64,000 nucleotides of DNA from Cephalotus follicularis (GCA_001972305.1 BDDD01002390.1:100044-164043), one strand, 5' to 3'. Positions 22,031 through 34,610 are shown, numbered from the stretch's first letter. Notes: a model not told the origin generated them from the letters alone. Program-made: numbers and translations.

Positions 22031-22730
22031 ATAGAGTGTTGTCCGTGGTGACATGATTGATTGACCGTATTGGTTTGTTTGTCCGCTGTGACATGTTTTA
22101 CTGGATTGTTGGCCCGTTGAGGCATAACTGATGGTTTATTCGGTCCTTTAAGGACAAGATTGTGACTGGTCCGCTGAGGACATGACCGTGATTGTGTTGG
22201 TGTAGCCCTTACGGGTTGCACCTGTACTGTGAATACGCATATATACATACATATATGCATATACTGTTACATATACTGAGCTGCATCACTGTGCATTCAT
22301 ACATGACATGCATTATCATTGAAACCGAACTGTATTTATACTTAGCTGAGTGAGGACAAAGGCTAACCCCCTACAATTTCAGATTGATTTCAGGTTGATG
22401 CAACGGATAGTTACCGTTCAGCTCCATGGAGCGAATGGAGTTTTATGTTGTTTTAACTTTTGAGAAACATTAATGGATCACTGTAATAAATGAATCGATG
22501 TATTGATGAATATTGTTCATGCCCCGTTTGAGGGCAGTTAACTTTGATGATGTTTATTGTTGTAGCATGTAGTATGGGATGCATGTTACGTTTTAATTCG
22601 GCTTATATTTAAATGCTTCCGAAGGTTGTAATGGCTATGGAAAGTTTTAAATTTATTGTAAATTGCATAAGCCAGATTTATATGTTGATTGCCACCACTT
22701 TTATTATCGTTATGGAAATGGGGTGTGACA

Positions 22731-22918
22731 GACATACATGTTTTTGGTAACGTGTAATATGGGATGCACGTTACGTGCTTTTCAGCTGATGGGTTTTAAT
22801 GCTTCCGCAACTGTAATCATGTTTGAAAAGTTGAAATTTTATGGTTTTTGTATAAGCTGGATTTAAATGTTAATTTCCTTTACCACTTTTATGTTGTTCC
22901 TAAAAACAGGGTGTGACA
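22731..22918 (+). mobile_element. Tail of a second G1-like LTR
   Basis: This resembles the last 190 bp of G1 LTRs (TAATATGGGATGCACGTTACG, TGCTTCCGCAACTG) and ends GGGTGTGACA at 22918. It directly follows another LTR end, so the gag-only element probably inserted into this LTR; the remainder would be off the left edge. Confidence 0.65.
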
Positions 22919-22937
22919 AAAACATTTTTAGGAACAA
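22894..22937. repeat. 13-bp perfect inverted repeat at an LTR-LTR inversion junction
   Basis: TTGTTCCTAAAAA (22894-22906) and its exact complement (22925-22937) flank an 18-bp spacer containing the LTR end GTGTGACA. To the left the LTR is in plus orientation, to the right in minus orientation. Confidence 0.8.
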
Positions 22938-24443
22938 TAACAATCCAGTCCACAATTCAATCCAATACACAATCCAAGACATAGCAAATGCAATGGAAAC
23001 ATATGCTCAAATGCATCTATAGTCATTTTGGGGTCAACATACATATTTTAGGCCAAAACCTCCAAAACAGTAGCTTAAGCGTCGACGTTTAACCTATAGG
23101 CGTCGACGCTTACATCCTTTAAGCGTCGACGCTCAATTCCATCGCGTCAGTGCTTTAACCAGAAATCTAAGCGTCAACAATCGTCTTTGGTGTCGACGCT
23201 TCAAGGTAAGGATCCTTGAGTGTCGACGCTTATTACTTTGGCGTCGATGATTTGAGGTAGGTACCTTAGGCCTCAACGTCCATGCATCCATTCCTACTCA
23301 TATTTGAAATAGGGCATCGATCCTTTCTCTGAGCGTCGACGTTCATCGCGAAACCAGTACGCATTCTTTCGTGTAACGTGTCAAAGAGTCAACGCTTTCA
23401 TCATAAACGTCGACGGTTATACAACCCAGAACATCATCTTTTTCGTTTCAACACAATACCAGTGGAATCCAATCAATCACACATGCAATCCAGTTCAATA
23501 TTCACTCAGAATATCACATGCATGGCATGTTAACAACTAACAACAACCATGACATCAATCCAACAGTCCACAATCCATAAACTCATGCATTTCATCAATG
23601 AACAATCACTATTTTTTAACTCAAATTTGCATGTATAAATCCCCAACCTTTGATTCCAAGTTAGGAACCGAAATTCCACCTCTTTAAGTCCAAACAGTAG
23701 CTTCTCCAAGCTTCCTAGGTCCGGTTTGGTCACTCCAAAACTGGCCCAGTGACACCAAGCTTTTACACAGCTTCAACGATGGAGGAAAATGGTTTTCTCT
23801 CCTATTCTCTCTTCTGATTTCTCATCGTTTCTCTCCTCTTTCTTTTCTGTTTCTCTCTTTCTGTTCTTTCTCTCTTTTTCCTTTTCTCCAGGTAACGTAT
23901 AAAGGAGGAGAAGAGTGACACGTTTTATGATGTTAAGCGTTTCCTCTCTCTCTTTGCTTCACCTGCCACACATGCATGGTGTTTTCCTGCCTCTCCCTTC
24001 TCACTTGCGCATGACACATAGGTGTCCCCTTCTTTCTTCCCTTCTGGAACTGCATGTTTAACACGTTTCCATTCACATGTGAAGGTGCCTGAATACCTGC
24101 CCTTTCATCACGTTTTATGTCAGTGATTCAAACGTGTTCTGATATTCGACATTAAGCGTTTCCGGTTATACCGTGGGCGTCAACGCTTAACCCAATGCAT
24201 GCATTGGTGTCGACGCTTATCTCTGCGTCAAAGCTTTGAACACTTACATCAAGCATGTGTTTTGTCTCATAGGCGTCGACACTTTAATCTAATTCCTCAA
24301 CATTTCACTTCAATACAAACTTTTAACATTACTTTACTCCAAAATCAACATTATAAATCGGGAATCCATCATTTCTCATTAATTCATGATAAATTACATT
24401 GAGAATTACAATAATACATTGTATGGAAATTCGGGGCATTACA
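22938..24443 (-). mobile_element. G1-like LTR fragment, 5' portion
   Basis: On the minus strand it starts TGTAATGCCCCG (24443). It contains flavour-B palindromes near its start (24290-24175), the covarying hairpin GGTTCC/GGAATC (23652-23669) with AAAGGTTGGGG, then a dense flavour-B island (23420-23070). The hairpin array and LTR 3' end are missing; it ends at the inverted repeat. Confidence 0.75.
23070..23420. repeat. Flavour-B palindrome island
   Basis: More than ten sites, such as TTAAGCGTCGACGTTTAA, TAGGCGTCGACGCTTA and TTTAAGCGTCGACGCTCA. Several are close to the 16-bp consensus TAAGCGTCGACGCTTA. Confidence 0.85.
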
Positions 24444-26170
24444 TCGGTCCTCCCGCAATGTGGGGTCCCATCGCGATTTACATCGGTCGTTTCGCAATGC
24501 GGGGTCCTATTGGTCCTCCCACAATATGGGGTCCCTCATATGATGTAGTGTAACATACATGATCGTCATGACGGAAATGAGGGTCCTGAATGGGTTATCT
24601 CTTTTAGTCTCATACAATATCAATTATTAATCAAAATCATATTATACTCATAACCCAACATCATGTATCCATTTAAAAGATAGGGACTTATTCACAAAGG
24701 ATCACGTAGAATTCATTCCTCAAAATCATATTGAAAATTATTCACATATCCATATCCTCATATTCATAACCCATTTCGTTTTCCATAAACCATTTGTTAG
24801 TCCCTATCAGAGTTGTAAAAGCCATGGACAATATGTCTAACTAGGACATCCGCGTCCAGATGTCCCAGTCGAGCTGTCCTAACCATCCATTGAAAACCAT
24901 TTTTAAAACTGGTTGCGTAAACTCTTTTATCGGGAGATTCCCTTAAAACTTGACCTTTGAAGGTTTGATTTAGAAATCAAATGTGCTAAAGAAGGATTTT
25001 CATAGGTTACAAGGCATTAGGGAGTCGTCCTATGAAATCCATTTGTGTAGAAAACCATTTCGGATCAATAACCATATAAAACAGTTGAATTTAACTAAAA
25101 TAGGGCACTAAGCGACAATGGTTAGCCCCGGGCGTCGACGCTCTGCATTTAAGCGCCTACAATTTGGTGTTGAGTGTCGACGCTTAATGTTAAAGCGTCA
25201 TTAGTCAAAACAGTAAGGTACAAAGTGTCGACGGGTTTGTTTAAAAGTGTAAAGTGTCAACTGTAAGTTTAACACATAAAAGCGTCGACAGTTAAATAGA
25301 AAGCGTCGACAATTTTGACAGAAATACCAATTTGCAAAATAGTTGGCAAATCATTTGAAATCCATCCCATAACCCGTGAATTGAGAGAATGCAGGAATTC
25401 ATTTCCTCTCAGTTCACCATTTAACCCATATACCACATACCATAACAATCCACACATCACAAAAACATATATATGCAGTGTAAATAATATACACAACCAT
25501 CAATCACAATCATAATCCATATAACCATTCTAATGCATAAATACATCGCAAGTAGTATAACCTACCTCAATAACTGACAGCCTACGACAATGGAGATTCT
25601 GCTGCCACTACCGTTCATTCCGTTTTGCCATTGAATTGAATTTCGTTCTTGCTAATTGATTAATTTCCTCCCTACCGAATCCAATTACCAACTCGCTCAC
25701 GGCGGGTGGAGGGCCTGGGTTGCTCATCGTCCTCTCCTGGTTGGGCGCGTTGCTCCGGCATCTTCTCTAGCGCGCCAATGCTTTGTCTTTCTCTCTCTCG
25801 CGCCTCCCACATTCTCTCGCTTTTCTCCTTTCTTTCTTTCACTCGGGCTCGCTATGCGCCCGTGTCTCCCTTCTTTTACTTGCTTCTCCCTTTTTTATTG
25901 GTATTTACCAATAAAATATTAAGGCCTGGGTTCCAAATATTCCACGCATTGCAATATTAATTAATCCAATCACCCACTAAAATAACCGTAATAATAATGC
26001 GGACCTTGGACCTTACGGTCTTTCATTAAAAATGGGCTTTATTAGCCGTTTGGGCTTTACAATTGCAGCTTCAATGCGCAATGCCTGTTTATTGCTCCGG
26101 GCCTCTATTTGGACAGCCATATACTCTGCAAATACCACAATAATTATTTATGACATTTCGGGGCATTACA
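24444..26170 (-). mobile_element. G1-like LTR fragment
   Basis: On the minus strand it starts TGTAATGCCCCGAAAT (26170) and runs to 24444, where the next LTR start abuts. It carries flavour-B palindromes (25125-25315) and, at 24444-24535, three units of the type CCCGC-AAT-GTGGGG, again small hairpins with changing stems. Frames near 25656-25960 are compositionally odd, but I recognise no protein in them. Confidence 0.65.
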
Positions 26171-27250
26171 AATGTACTCATGGTTAAACACTTGGTAAAA
26201 AAAAGAAGAAAAATACTTGAGATTTTCATTATACTGATATAAACGAATACAGTCAACGCTATTGATAATAATGTCGACATGTTGGGTTTTCTTTGCGACT
26301 TGTGCATGAAGAAATGATGAACACGGCGACGTCTTGAACAATTCAGTCGACGTTCACACATGTCAAGTCAAATCAAGGAGACCTAGTCGATGTTTTAGCT
26401 CATTCAGTCGACGTGGAAGATTTATTTTTTGGCTGAGAGTTTTTCAGAATAACGATGAAGCTTTTGATAAATAAAGGCCACGTGTTGGGAAAAATCAAGA
26501 ACAAGTCGATGTATGGACCAATAACGGCGATGTTCTAGAAATACGCAAAAACAAGTCGACGTCCAGACGAATAAGGCGATGTTTTTATAGTCACAGCTAA
26601 ATTCATAACTGAGAAAAGTCAATAGTACATGACTCACCAAAATTCAGTCGACTTTTTAGTCAATAAAGTCGGCGTCCTCGAGTTGATTTCAATCTAACAG
26701 CTAGTTGACAAAAAGCTACAATCTTGACATTCTTGGACACGATCCTAACGACAACAAGATTGATTTTTCAGCTATACAAAGACATTCCTAAACGAAATCT
26801 ACATGCAAGCAACAAGCAAAAACATTTAATCAAAAGCTTGAAGAAAATTTCTTAAGTTTCTCTCAAAAATAGCTTAGTCCCTGAAAATAGCCTAAACCTT
26901 GTTGCTTTGTCATCTGAGTGATAACAGTGATCTTTAGTTTACATACTTGACCTATTGTGAAGTCTTTTACATTGTAACAAGCTACTGAAAACATCTTCAA
27001 TGGTAATCAAGAGTGGTGTGCTCTTGAAAGCCTCTCGGTATAAGGTTGGTTAGTGATTAGGTGAATCACTGAAGCATTAAGATGTTTCGATTTACACACA
27101 AAATTCAAATCGATGATTGTATTCGGGAGTACTACTAGGGAAATCTCAAGGGGGACCCTTGGGGAGTGGACGTAGGCAAACAGATTGTCCGAACAACTAT
27201 AAATCATGTTTGTATCTCTCTATCCTTAAAATTTTTTAATTTTGTATTTT
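26171..27250 (+). mobile_element. Copia (Sirevirus-like) LTR fragment
   Basis: The 3' part (about 26980-27220) has GGGAGTGGACGTAGGC and CGAACAACTATAAAT, shared with the copia LTR at 42620-42660 and, partly, on the minus strand at 10730-10770. The 5' part (26250-26670) holds degenerate palindromes of type ATTCAGTCGACGT and AAGTCGATGT. Exact ends are not clear. Confidence 0.6.
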
Positions 27251-28243
27251 TGTGATTGATAGATTATTGATAAATCTTGTTCTTTAATTTGTTAAAGTTC
27301 TTAGTGCTTATTTCTCATCATCTTTCTTTTTTTGGCTAAATATATTCTCTTATATTCATAAACAATAACTGATAAGACTGATGCAAATGCTAACAACAGG
27401 GAGATACAAACTTCCCATCTACTTTTTGTGTGCGCGTCAAAATAAAAAACTTGTTCATAAACGTCTCTTGCTCGTCTCTCCTCTGCATAGAAGTTTAAAA
27501 TTTGATGAGTTTTTTGCAGTTTAAAATTAGATACGATAATAAAAAATTTCATTTATCATACATGCTCGTACAGAAGAGCATCAAACGATTCTGATCCACT
27601 AGCGTGAGTCAAATGTCTCTTTGAGAGTCAATTTCGCCACCTACAATAGGAAAATCACACAGCGCTCGATAGTCTTCCCGTGGAGAAACAAGCCATCCAA
27701 ATGTACACGATAGGTGCCAAAAGAATGTACAAGAGGGGGTGAATTATATATTATGAGGAAATATGAACAATTGAAAAAATTTCTAGCCAAGTAACTAGCT
27801 CAACACAACAGCAAGACACATTTATAACTAAAAATGCCAACCAAAGTGCAATTCAAAATCTCACAAGAAAAGTAAATATTACTGAAAGAAAAACTACTTG
27901 AAAGTAAATTATAAATAAGTGGAGAGTCAAAGGATAGAAGAATGCAAACAAGATTTATAGTGGTAGGGTCAAAACTCTTTACCAACATTCACTTCCCATG
28001 GGACCTCCTTGAGATTTCCACTAGTACTTCTTAACCTTACGAATACACACGCTTGGAATACCGGGAGAAAATCGAGAATTCCTAGCACTTAGGGCGATCC
28101 CCCTTGAGGATACACTTTAGTGAATGACCTCAATCACAAAGACTTCTTCACTTGAAGCCTTACAATGGTCACTCACCCTTGATTACAAACTTGTATAGAA
28201 ATAGTGTTTACAACACAACTATTACAACCTCTCGTAGGTCAGA
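27251..28243 (-). mobile_element. Copia-derived fragment, left of CACTA insertion
   Basis: On the minus strand 28190-27970 resembles the 3' part of the copia LTR at 10900-10750 (TTGTGATTGAGGTCA, GGAAATCTCAAGGAGG). It contains the plus-strand phrase AAGAGGGGGTGAATT, common in plant copia-rich repeats. The other half resumes at 29382. For 27251-27600 I see only AT-rich sequence. Confidence 0.5.
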
Positions 28244-28246
28244 TTT

Positions 28247-29378
28247 TACTACAAGAAAAACAAGCAACCGCGAGGGTATCTGGCGAGGGCATGGCGAAGG
28301 CAATTACTCCCCCTCACCGTTGAATGATTTCCCAGGTTTTATTTTAAAAAAGTGGCATGGCAAGGGAACTTAATGCCCTCGGCACGTGTAACCCTACTTT
28401 ACCCGCTTTCTTTCTATTTTTTTCTTCCATGGCCGCATTTTCTCCATCTTATACATTACTCATTGATTGCTAACCGAACCTGCATCACGCACCAGACATC
28501 ACCTTCATCTCACCGCACGCATGCACCAGCATAGAAAAGATCACACCTACGCTCACCACCGCCCCTCTGCGCACAACACCTCTCACGAACAACCGCACAC
28601 CACCGCACCAAATCTGCTTGTCTCCTCCATCAGGTTATTTTTTCATTTAATGTTATTTAATTTAATTTTTCATTAGTTTTTTTTAATTTATGCATATTAT
28701 ATATATATATAAACAGTTTGTTGTAATAATTGATATGTTAATTTGCTTTAGATATCCGATTCATGTAGGTTTATTAATCGATGCATTTATATTTATGGGA
28801 TACTTCATAATGTTATCTATTCGATTCGAGCATGCATTCACTTCTCATTTATCTATTCCAACATTGTGCAGTATCCCATAAATATAAATGCATCGATTAA
28901 TAAACCTAAATGAATCGGATATCTAAAGCGAATTAACATATCAATTATTACAACAAACTGATAAATAGTTTGTTGTAATAATTGATATGTTAATTCGCTT
29001 TAGATATCCGATTCATTTAGGTTTATTAATCGATGCATTTATATTTGTGGGATACTGCACAATGTTGGAATAGATAAATGAGAAGTAAATGCATACTGGA
29101 ATCGAATAGATAAAACATTATTGAAGTATTATTGAAGTATCTTTTTTTTCTTAGAGCGAGGGGATCAGCCTGCGACGATGTTAACCCTCGCTATGCCCTC
29201 TCTCATGGCGAGGGCACTCAACGGCGAGGGGAGGCCACCCTCGCCATACCCTCTCTCAAATGATTGCAAGGTGAACAACAGCGAGGGAGACTTACAGTCG
29301 CTATGCCATCACCATTGACTCAACAGCGAGGGCTCGGAGTTGAGATATGCCCTCGTCATTGACTGTTTTTTTCTAGTG
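28247..29378. mobile_element. Non-autonomous CACTA (EnSpm) transposon, 1,132 bp, TSD TTT
   Basis: The left end reads TACTACAAGAAAAA (first base of CACTA changed to T). The right end, on the other strand, reads CACTAGAAAAAAA. The flanking 3-bp duplication is TTT (28244-28246 and 29379-29381). Subterminal repeats of GGCGAGGGC/GCGAGGG occur in both orientations near the two ends (28270-28320 and 29155-29355), as known for CACTA elements. No transposase is present. The centre is a long palindrome. It sits inside a copia LTR fragment. Confidence 0.88.
28801..29128. repeat. Long near-perfect hairpin: two arms of about 155 bp, 7-nt loop
   Basis: The left arm ends at 28959, the loop is GATAAAT (28960-28966) and the right arm starts at 28967. 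The inner 99 bp of the arms differ at one position by eye; the outer part has a few more changes. An additional direct copy of the right-arm sequence lies at about 28718-28806, so the left arm could pair with either neighbour. Confidence 0.88.
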
Positions 29379-29381
29379 TTT

Positions 29382-30234
29382 TTCTCTAATATGATCACAA
29401 GTATAAGCACACGCAACTAGTGTTTACAAATGTATATGCGTGAGGATTTTGTGAAACATGTATCAAAATGAAGCTTTTATCTCTTGTAAGTTGTTGAAGA
29501 TTATATGCTCATTTTCTTCTTTTCTCATTGTTATAATTTTCTGAGATTCTGAAATCAAGCCGAGGATCAGGGTTGTATTTTCAAAGAGTGACTTGAAGTG
29601 GTAATGTAAAATACCACTGATTTCCTTATTGTAAATTCATACCACTTGCAAATTCAAAATTTTTGTGTAATGCCACCATTTAATTGGTGGAAAATATGTA
29701 TTGTACTCTTGCCGCTGAATTTTCACTCACCAATTCATTGAAGCATCTACATGTTGCATTTGTAAAGCCACCGTTTTGCTCATTTTAAAACCAGCAACAT
29801 TACTCACAAAAGTCACCGATTTTTATGTTGAATCAATGAATAATTCATATTATGTATACATGTATCCCAAAAGTTGGCACATAATTCTATTATCCATACT
29901 GGGCATTATTATCCACAACCACCGATTTGTATTGTTGATAACCTATATCACCTATAAACATCATACCAACTTGTATTGCAATTACACTATATTGATTTAT
30001 TGTTACCATGTACACCTATTGATGTATAGATAATGCCACCACTGAATGAACTGACACTTCAATCGCTTAATCATTTTTGTAGCAACAGTTGTAAACTTTT
30101 CTGTGTATATTGTTGCCACCTTTCCCTTTACCACATTACATTAAACAATTGCCTGTATACTTTATTATCCACACCGATTGTCATCACTTGTCAATGACAC
30201 TTGATAATTTAACTTGAGGTCATTAATTGCCTTC
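29382..30234. other. Copia-like remnant, then unassigned sequence
   Basis: Up to about 29560 this looks like the continuation of the copia fragment interrupted by the CACTA element. From 29570 to 30234 I see no gene, only scattered GCCACC/CCACCG words in AT-rich DNA. Bases 30235-30239 are the ATATC duplication of the next LTR. Confidence 0.45.
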
Positions 30235-30384
30235 ATATCTATAACGCCCGAGGTTTTCATTAAAGTGTAATATCGTATTTCCCAATGTAATTTATGCTTT
30301 GAATTAATGAGAACCATGATTTTTCCTCTTTTGTGTGCTAAAAAGTTGCAAGAAAGATGTGTTGGTGTGTAGAAAATAGGCGGG

Positions 30385-30520
30385 CAGCCGATTGCCATGA
30401 GGAGGCAGCTGACTGGACCCTAAGGGAATGAACCAACCAGCTCCTGTGAGAGACAGCCGGCTGGACGGTGTCGGCAGAGGCAGCCGACTGCTGAGGCAAG
30501 GCAGTCGACTGCCATGGGAT
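30385..30520. repeat. Flavour-C palindrome island, U3 position
   Basis: Repeated GGCAGCCGACTG and GGCAGTCGACTGCC, about seven sites, most with one half changed (GCCGACTG). Confidence 0.8.
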
Positions 30521-30693
30521 AGGTCAGTTAAAAACATGTTGGCTGTCTGTTTTTGGCAAAGAAAAAAGGGGAGAGGAAAAAATTGCTCAGTTGTGGGGTT
30601 GTGAGGAGAGAGGCACGAAAATGACCATAAATACACATGTCTCTTCCCTTCATTCCATCAACATTGCATGAAGAAATAGGGATATAGAGTTGT

Positions 30694-33600
30694 TGTAACA
30701 CCCTCCGAACGACGTGAGTCGTTACGGTTCCTAATCCGAGACTAAACATAACCTATCTTATAACATGGCTCAATTTTATTCTTTTTATCAAATTATTAAC
30801 TTATCTTTTATTCAAATTGCATGATGGTCCAAACATAACATATATAATCTAATAAATAGTCTGAAAACTTTATTCATAATCTAAATCTTAAACATAGTCT
30901 GTAAGGTTAAACATAAACCAAAACTTAAACATAATTCTAAGTCAGAAACTGAAAAGCTTAACATAGTTCAAATAGTGGTCTTAACATGACCATAAAATAA
31001 CTAAGCATTAATAGGTCCATCTCCTAAGTGATTCTTATCATAGGTGACATCTCGCTCATCACACATTGCCCGGATGCTGTCCCAAAATACCTGCCGTATG
31101 GAAATAAAAATGCGACTGAGCAAACCTCAGTACGGATATAGAATCATAAAACATAAAACGATAATTTAAAAGATAGAAAATACCTGAACTTTCAATTATC
31201 ATATACTTTATGCATAAAATAATTTAACGTTATTTTCAAAAACGAAAGTAAGTAGTCATACAATCAATTCAAAACGAATATCTAATTTTGAAAGCGTTAT
31301 TCAATTTAAAAACATAATCTAAGTTCAAAATCCCAAAACATATTCAAAATGAAAAACAAACAGTGTCCAAATTAAAGGTTCAAATTACTTTAACGTCAGT
31401 CAAGTTAAAGATTTCAAAATAAAAACTTATCCTATTCCATAATCTCATCATAGAGATCCAAACATATCATAGAGACCTATCCGATTCCGATATCTCATTA
31501 CCAAGATCCAAAGCGCATACACATATGCGTAGGTGCAAGGGGTTCATGAGGCCCACATGCCAAACGGAAAGACGTGTACGACACTACACATTCAATCCCC
31601 AGAATCCGAATCCTTAACATATCAAAAACTAGAGTATACCCATACGCCGCTATCACAAAATCGGATCCATAAGTCCACCTCATGGGACTTATTCATAACA
31701 AGAGAGACGTCGTAGTCGAATCACACTGCTAGGGAAGTGTCACGTCCCCGTGCCAGGCCTACGACGTGCCTATGGTACCTCCATAGGTAGGAAATATCTC
31801 TGTGTGTATCCTTATTTCAAAAACATGGCTTTATTTCTAAAAACGATTTAAAAACGTAATCACATTTTCTAAACTTATTCTGGACATAGTAAAATCATTT
31901 CATAGCATCAACTCATTTATTTTTCCACTGTAAATAGATGATCGTATCATATTTCTTAACATATCATAGCATACGAATAAAGTCAAGAACATTAATTTCG
32001 CAAAATGTCAACTGACTTTTATTTTCAAAATCGTATCGAATCATATAACCTAGCCAAGTTCATAAAATAAGACTGAATTTATTCTAATAAAATCAGGGGA
32101 AGCTAACCAAAGATCGAAAGCATCCGTACTAAAATATATTTGTATTCATTTTAGTAAAACCGAAGGAATAAACCAAGAATGAAGAATCCGTACATTTTCA
32201 CAAAAACATATAACTGATTTATTTTTATAAAATCACCAGAGTGTATCAAGGAATGAAGATCCGTACGTTATTCATAAAGTAAAACTAACATTTTTACTCT
32301 AATAAAAACAGTAGGAGGGTGTCAAGGAACGAAACATCCGTACCTCATGCGATCACCAAAATAACCTCAAGAATATATATATCGACAATTTTCTAGACCG
32401 CTCCTCGGTTGTTGCAAATATCTCAACTCATAGGTCACTGTACACTGATCATGATCGTGATCATGACCATATAGGATAAGGACAAGTTGATCAAGTCCGC
32501 GATGCAGTCTGATGATTCCTTAGTAATATAATTATGATAGACTATTTTTCGATCATCCCTAGAATGCAAGATACTCATTCTCGAGTCAATTTATGAAGGG
32601 CCTTAACTTCTCATATATTCATGCACTCAACCCAAAAAATAACTTTCTTTTCATCTTCTTGACAGCAACAATTTCATATGTCTCCATATTGAACCCCTTA
32701 CATACACTACCTCAAGTACCGTCCCCCAGCTCTTCAAAAATTTTATACCTTTCCGTTATCTGAGTTGTAGCAAAATGACAAAGAAGTAATTGACAAGGGA
32801 TTTCTAATAACCTCCAAACAGAGGGGCCTACTCTATGTACACACTGTCTCTCACTGGCTAGGGAATAGAGTTTAGTACTAAACTGTAACATTAACCGTAC
32901 AAGGCTGATAGGAACCCACTTCTCATTGTAGGAGTGATTGGATATCGACCAAAAACTAATCAACATTCTCAAATGCAGCTTCTACACAAGCCGCAATCAG
33001 CATCACACATACCCAGCAAACAAATTCACGGTACCAATAACACAACCCACACTCAGCAAACAAAATCACAAGTACACAGCGTGACCACAAAGCCACACCC
33101 ACAACCAAGACACACCATTACCAACCCCTGACCAAAATGCACATCCCAGAATTTCAGCGCCCCCAACCACAACCTGTAAGCAACAAACATCAAACCCAGT
33201 GAACAACATACTATCACCAACCTCACGCCATCACTAATCTCACGCCATCGTCAGCCACAATTCTATCCGTCATCCCTCTCCAAAAATCAACTATCAATTT
33301 AGTCAAAAACACACCACTGACTGGAGCTTTAGGATTCGATTTGATCCGGTTTAAAATCAAGGAACAGGGGATGTCATCAGGCAGACATAGCGGTGGTGAT
33401 GGCGGCTTTGGGTGCTGAAGGCTCGGGTAGGTGATGGGGGTTTAAGACCGCATTTGCTGGATGTTAATTGTGGCTCAACGGGGAGTTTGAGGGCTAGGCG
33501 ATGATAGGGAGAGAGACGGAGAGAGAAAGAATTGGGAGAGAAAAGAAATCAGGGAGAGGGAAATAGGAGAGAAACGGCTGATATGAGAAAAGTAATAAGG

Positions 33601-33926
33601 AAATAGGGATTTGTCTTATTGTATTTAAAGGCACAAATCTGGTTTTTAACCAAAATAAAAGGATTTGTTTTTCAATTAAAATACTTTTTCCATATTAATA
33701 ATTCAAAAACTGATTTAATATTTATACAAAATATAATTCAATTAATTTTACTTATACATGTACGTAGTCCAACCAATATTCAATAGCCCAAAATTAACGT
33801 CTTTAAGCCTAAAACATAAAAGCCCTAAGTTTAAAATCGCATAGCCCAAAGAATACATTATGCCAACAAAACAAATAAATCAAATTTAAAATCTGAAAAT
33901 ATGCATACGAAAATCTGGGTATTACA
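30694..33926 (-). mobile_element. G2 solo LTR (3,233 bp) with TSD GTTGT
   Basis: On the minus strand it starts TGTAATACCCAG (33926) and ends GGAGGGTGTTACA (30694). The perfect duplication GTTGT lies at 30689-30693 and 33927-33931. It shares the CACTGCTAG...GTGCCAGGCC stretch (31720-31790) and the ATCAAGGAATGAA..ATCCGTAC repeats with the G2 copy at 16609-19941. It has no protein domain and no palindrome island. Confidence 0.93.
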
Positions 33927-34304
33927 GTTGTGGAAGAAAAGGGAGAGAAAAGAGAGGAGAGAAGTTGTATCTCTCCAAATTTGAGCTTGGAATCTGGATT
34001 TGGAGCTCGAACAGGACTTGGTGGAGTTGCTGGACAGATTCGGAGGCTTGGAAACTCGGATTGGAGCTTAAAGAGGTGGATTGTGATTCCTAACTTGGAA
34101 TTCTAAGGTAGGGGTAAATCTCATAATTGTGATTTAAGTTCCGTTATAATGGATGTTAATGGGTGAAATGAATGCAATAGACTGTTATATGAGCATGAAT
34201 GTGTGTTATTGTTGATGAATGCTCTGTTTGAATGGATTTGGATGAGAATTGCATGTGTTTTAACTGTTGTTTTTGCCTACTGATGTAAATCCATTCGACT
34301 ACCA

Positions 34305-34610
34305 AGGCGGGCAGCCGACTGGCGAGTGAGAACAGTCGACTGTTCAGTGCGAACAGCCGAGTACTTAATAGGAAACAGCCGACTGGATGTAAGAACTAGT
34401 CGACTGTTCATACGTTTAATAGAAAATACCTGCAGAAGGTTGGGTAATCGACTGCCAAGAGAAGGAAGCCGACTGGATGAGGAAAGCAGCCGTCTGTCAA
34501 AAGGAGATAGCCGATTGTTAAGGGAGGCAGCCGACTGCCAGAATTAGGACAGCCAGCTATCTAAGGAAAACAACCGACTGTCAAGAAGAGACGGTCGACT
34601 GGTCAGAGAC
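34305..34610. repeat. Flavour-C palindrome island, second position
   Basis: About twelve sites of GGCAGCCGACTG/ACAGTCGACTGTT type. One complete CAGTCGACTG core lies at about 34327. Confidence 0.8.

Larger units (their letters stand above)
16129..22730 (+). mobile_element. 3' LTR of the gag-only gypsy element, with nested G2 LTR
   Basis: It starts TGTAACGCTCC directly after the PPT and ends GGGGTGTGACA at 22730. Without the nested LTR (16609-19941) it is about 3.3 kb. It holds a covarying hairpin plus GAGGTAGGGG (20622-20650), a flavour-B palindrome island (20960-21250), a hairpin array (21668-22030) and the conserved CTGAGTGAGGACAAAGG block (about 22346). It matches the 5' LTR piece 11869-13258. 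The following 5 bp (GACAT) cannot be matched to a left duplication because the 5' end is off the window. Confidence 0.83.

Noticed and set aside
25656-25960. Two overlapping ORFs, possible small protein
   Set aside because: They overlap in different frames, lie in an LTR fragment and show no domain or codon signal.
28152-28881. ORFs near the CACTA element, possible transposase
   Set aside because: They are short, cross the terminal repeat and the palindrome, and contain no transposase motif.
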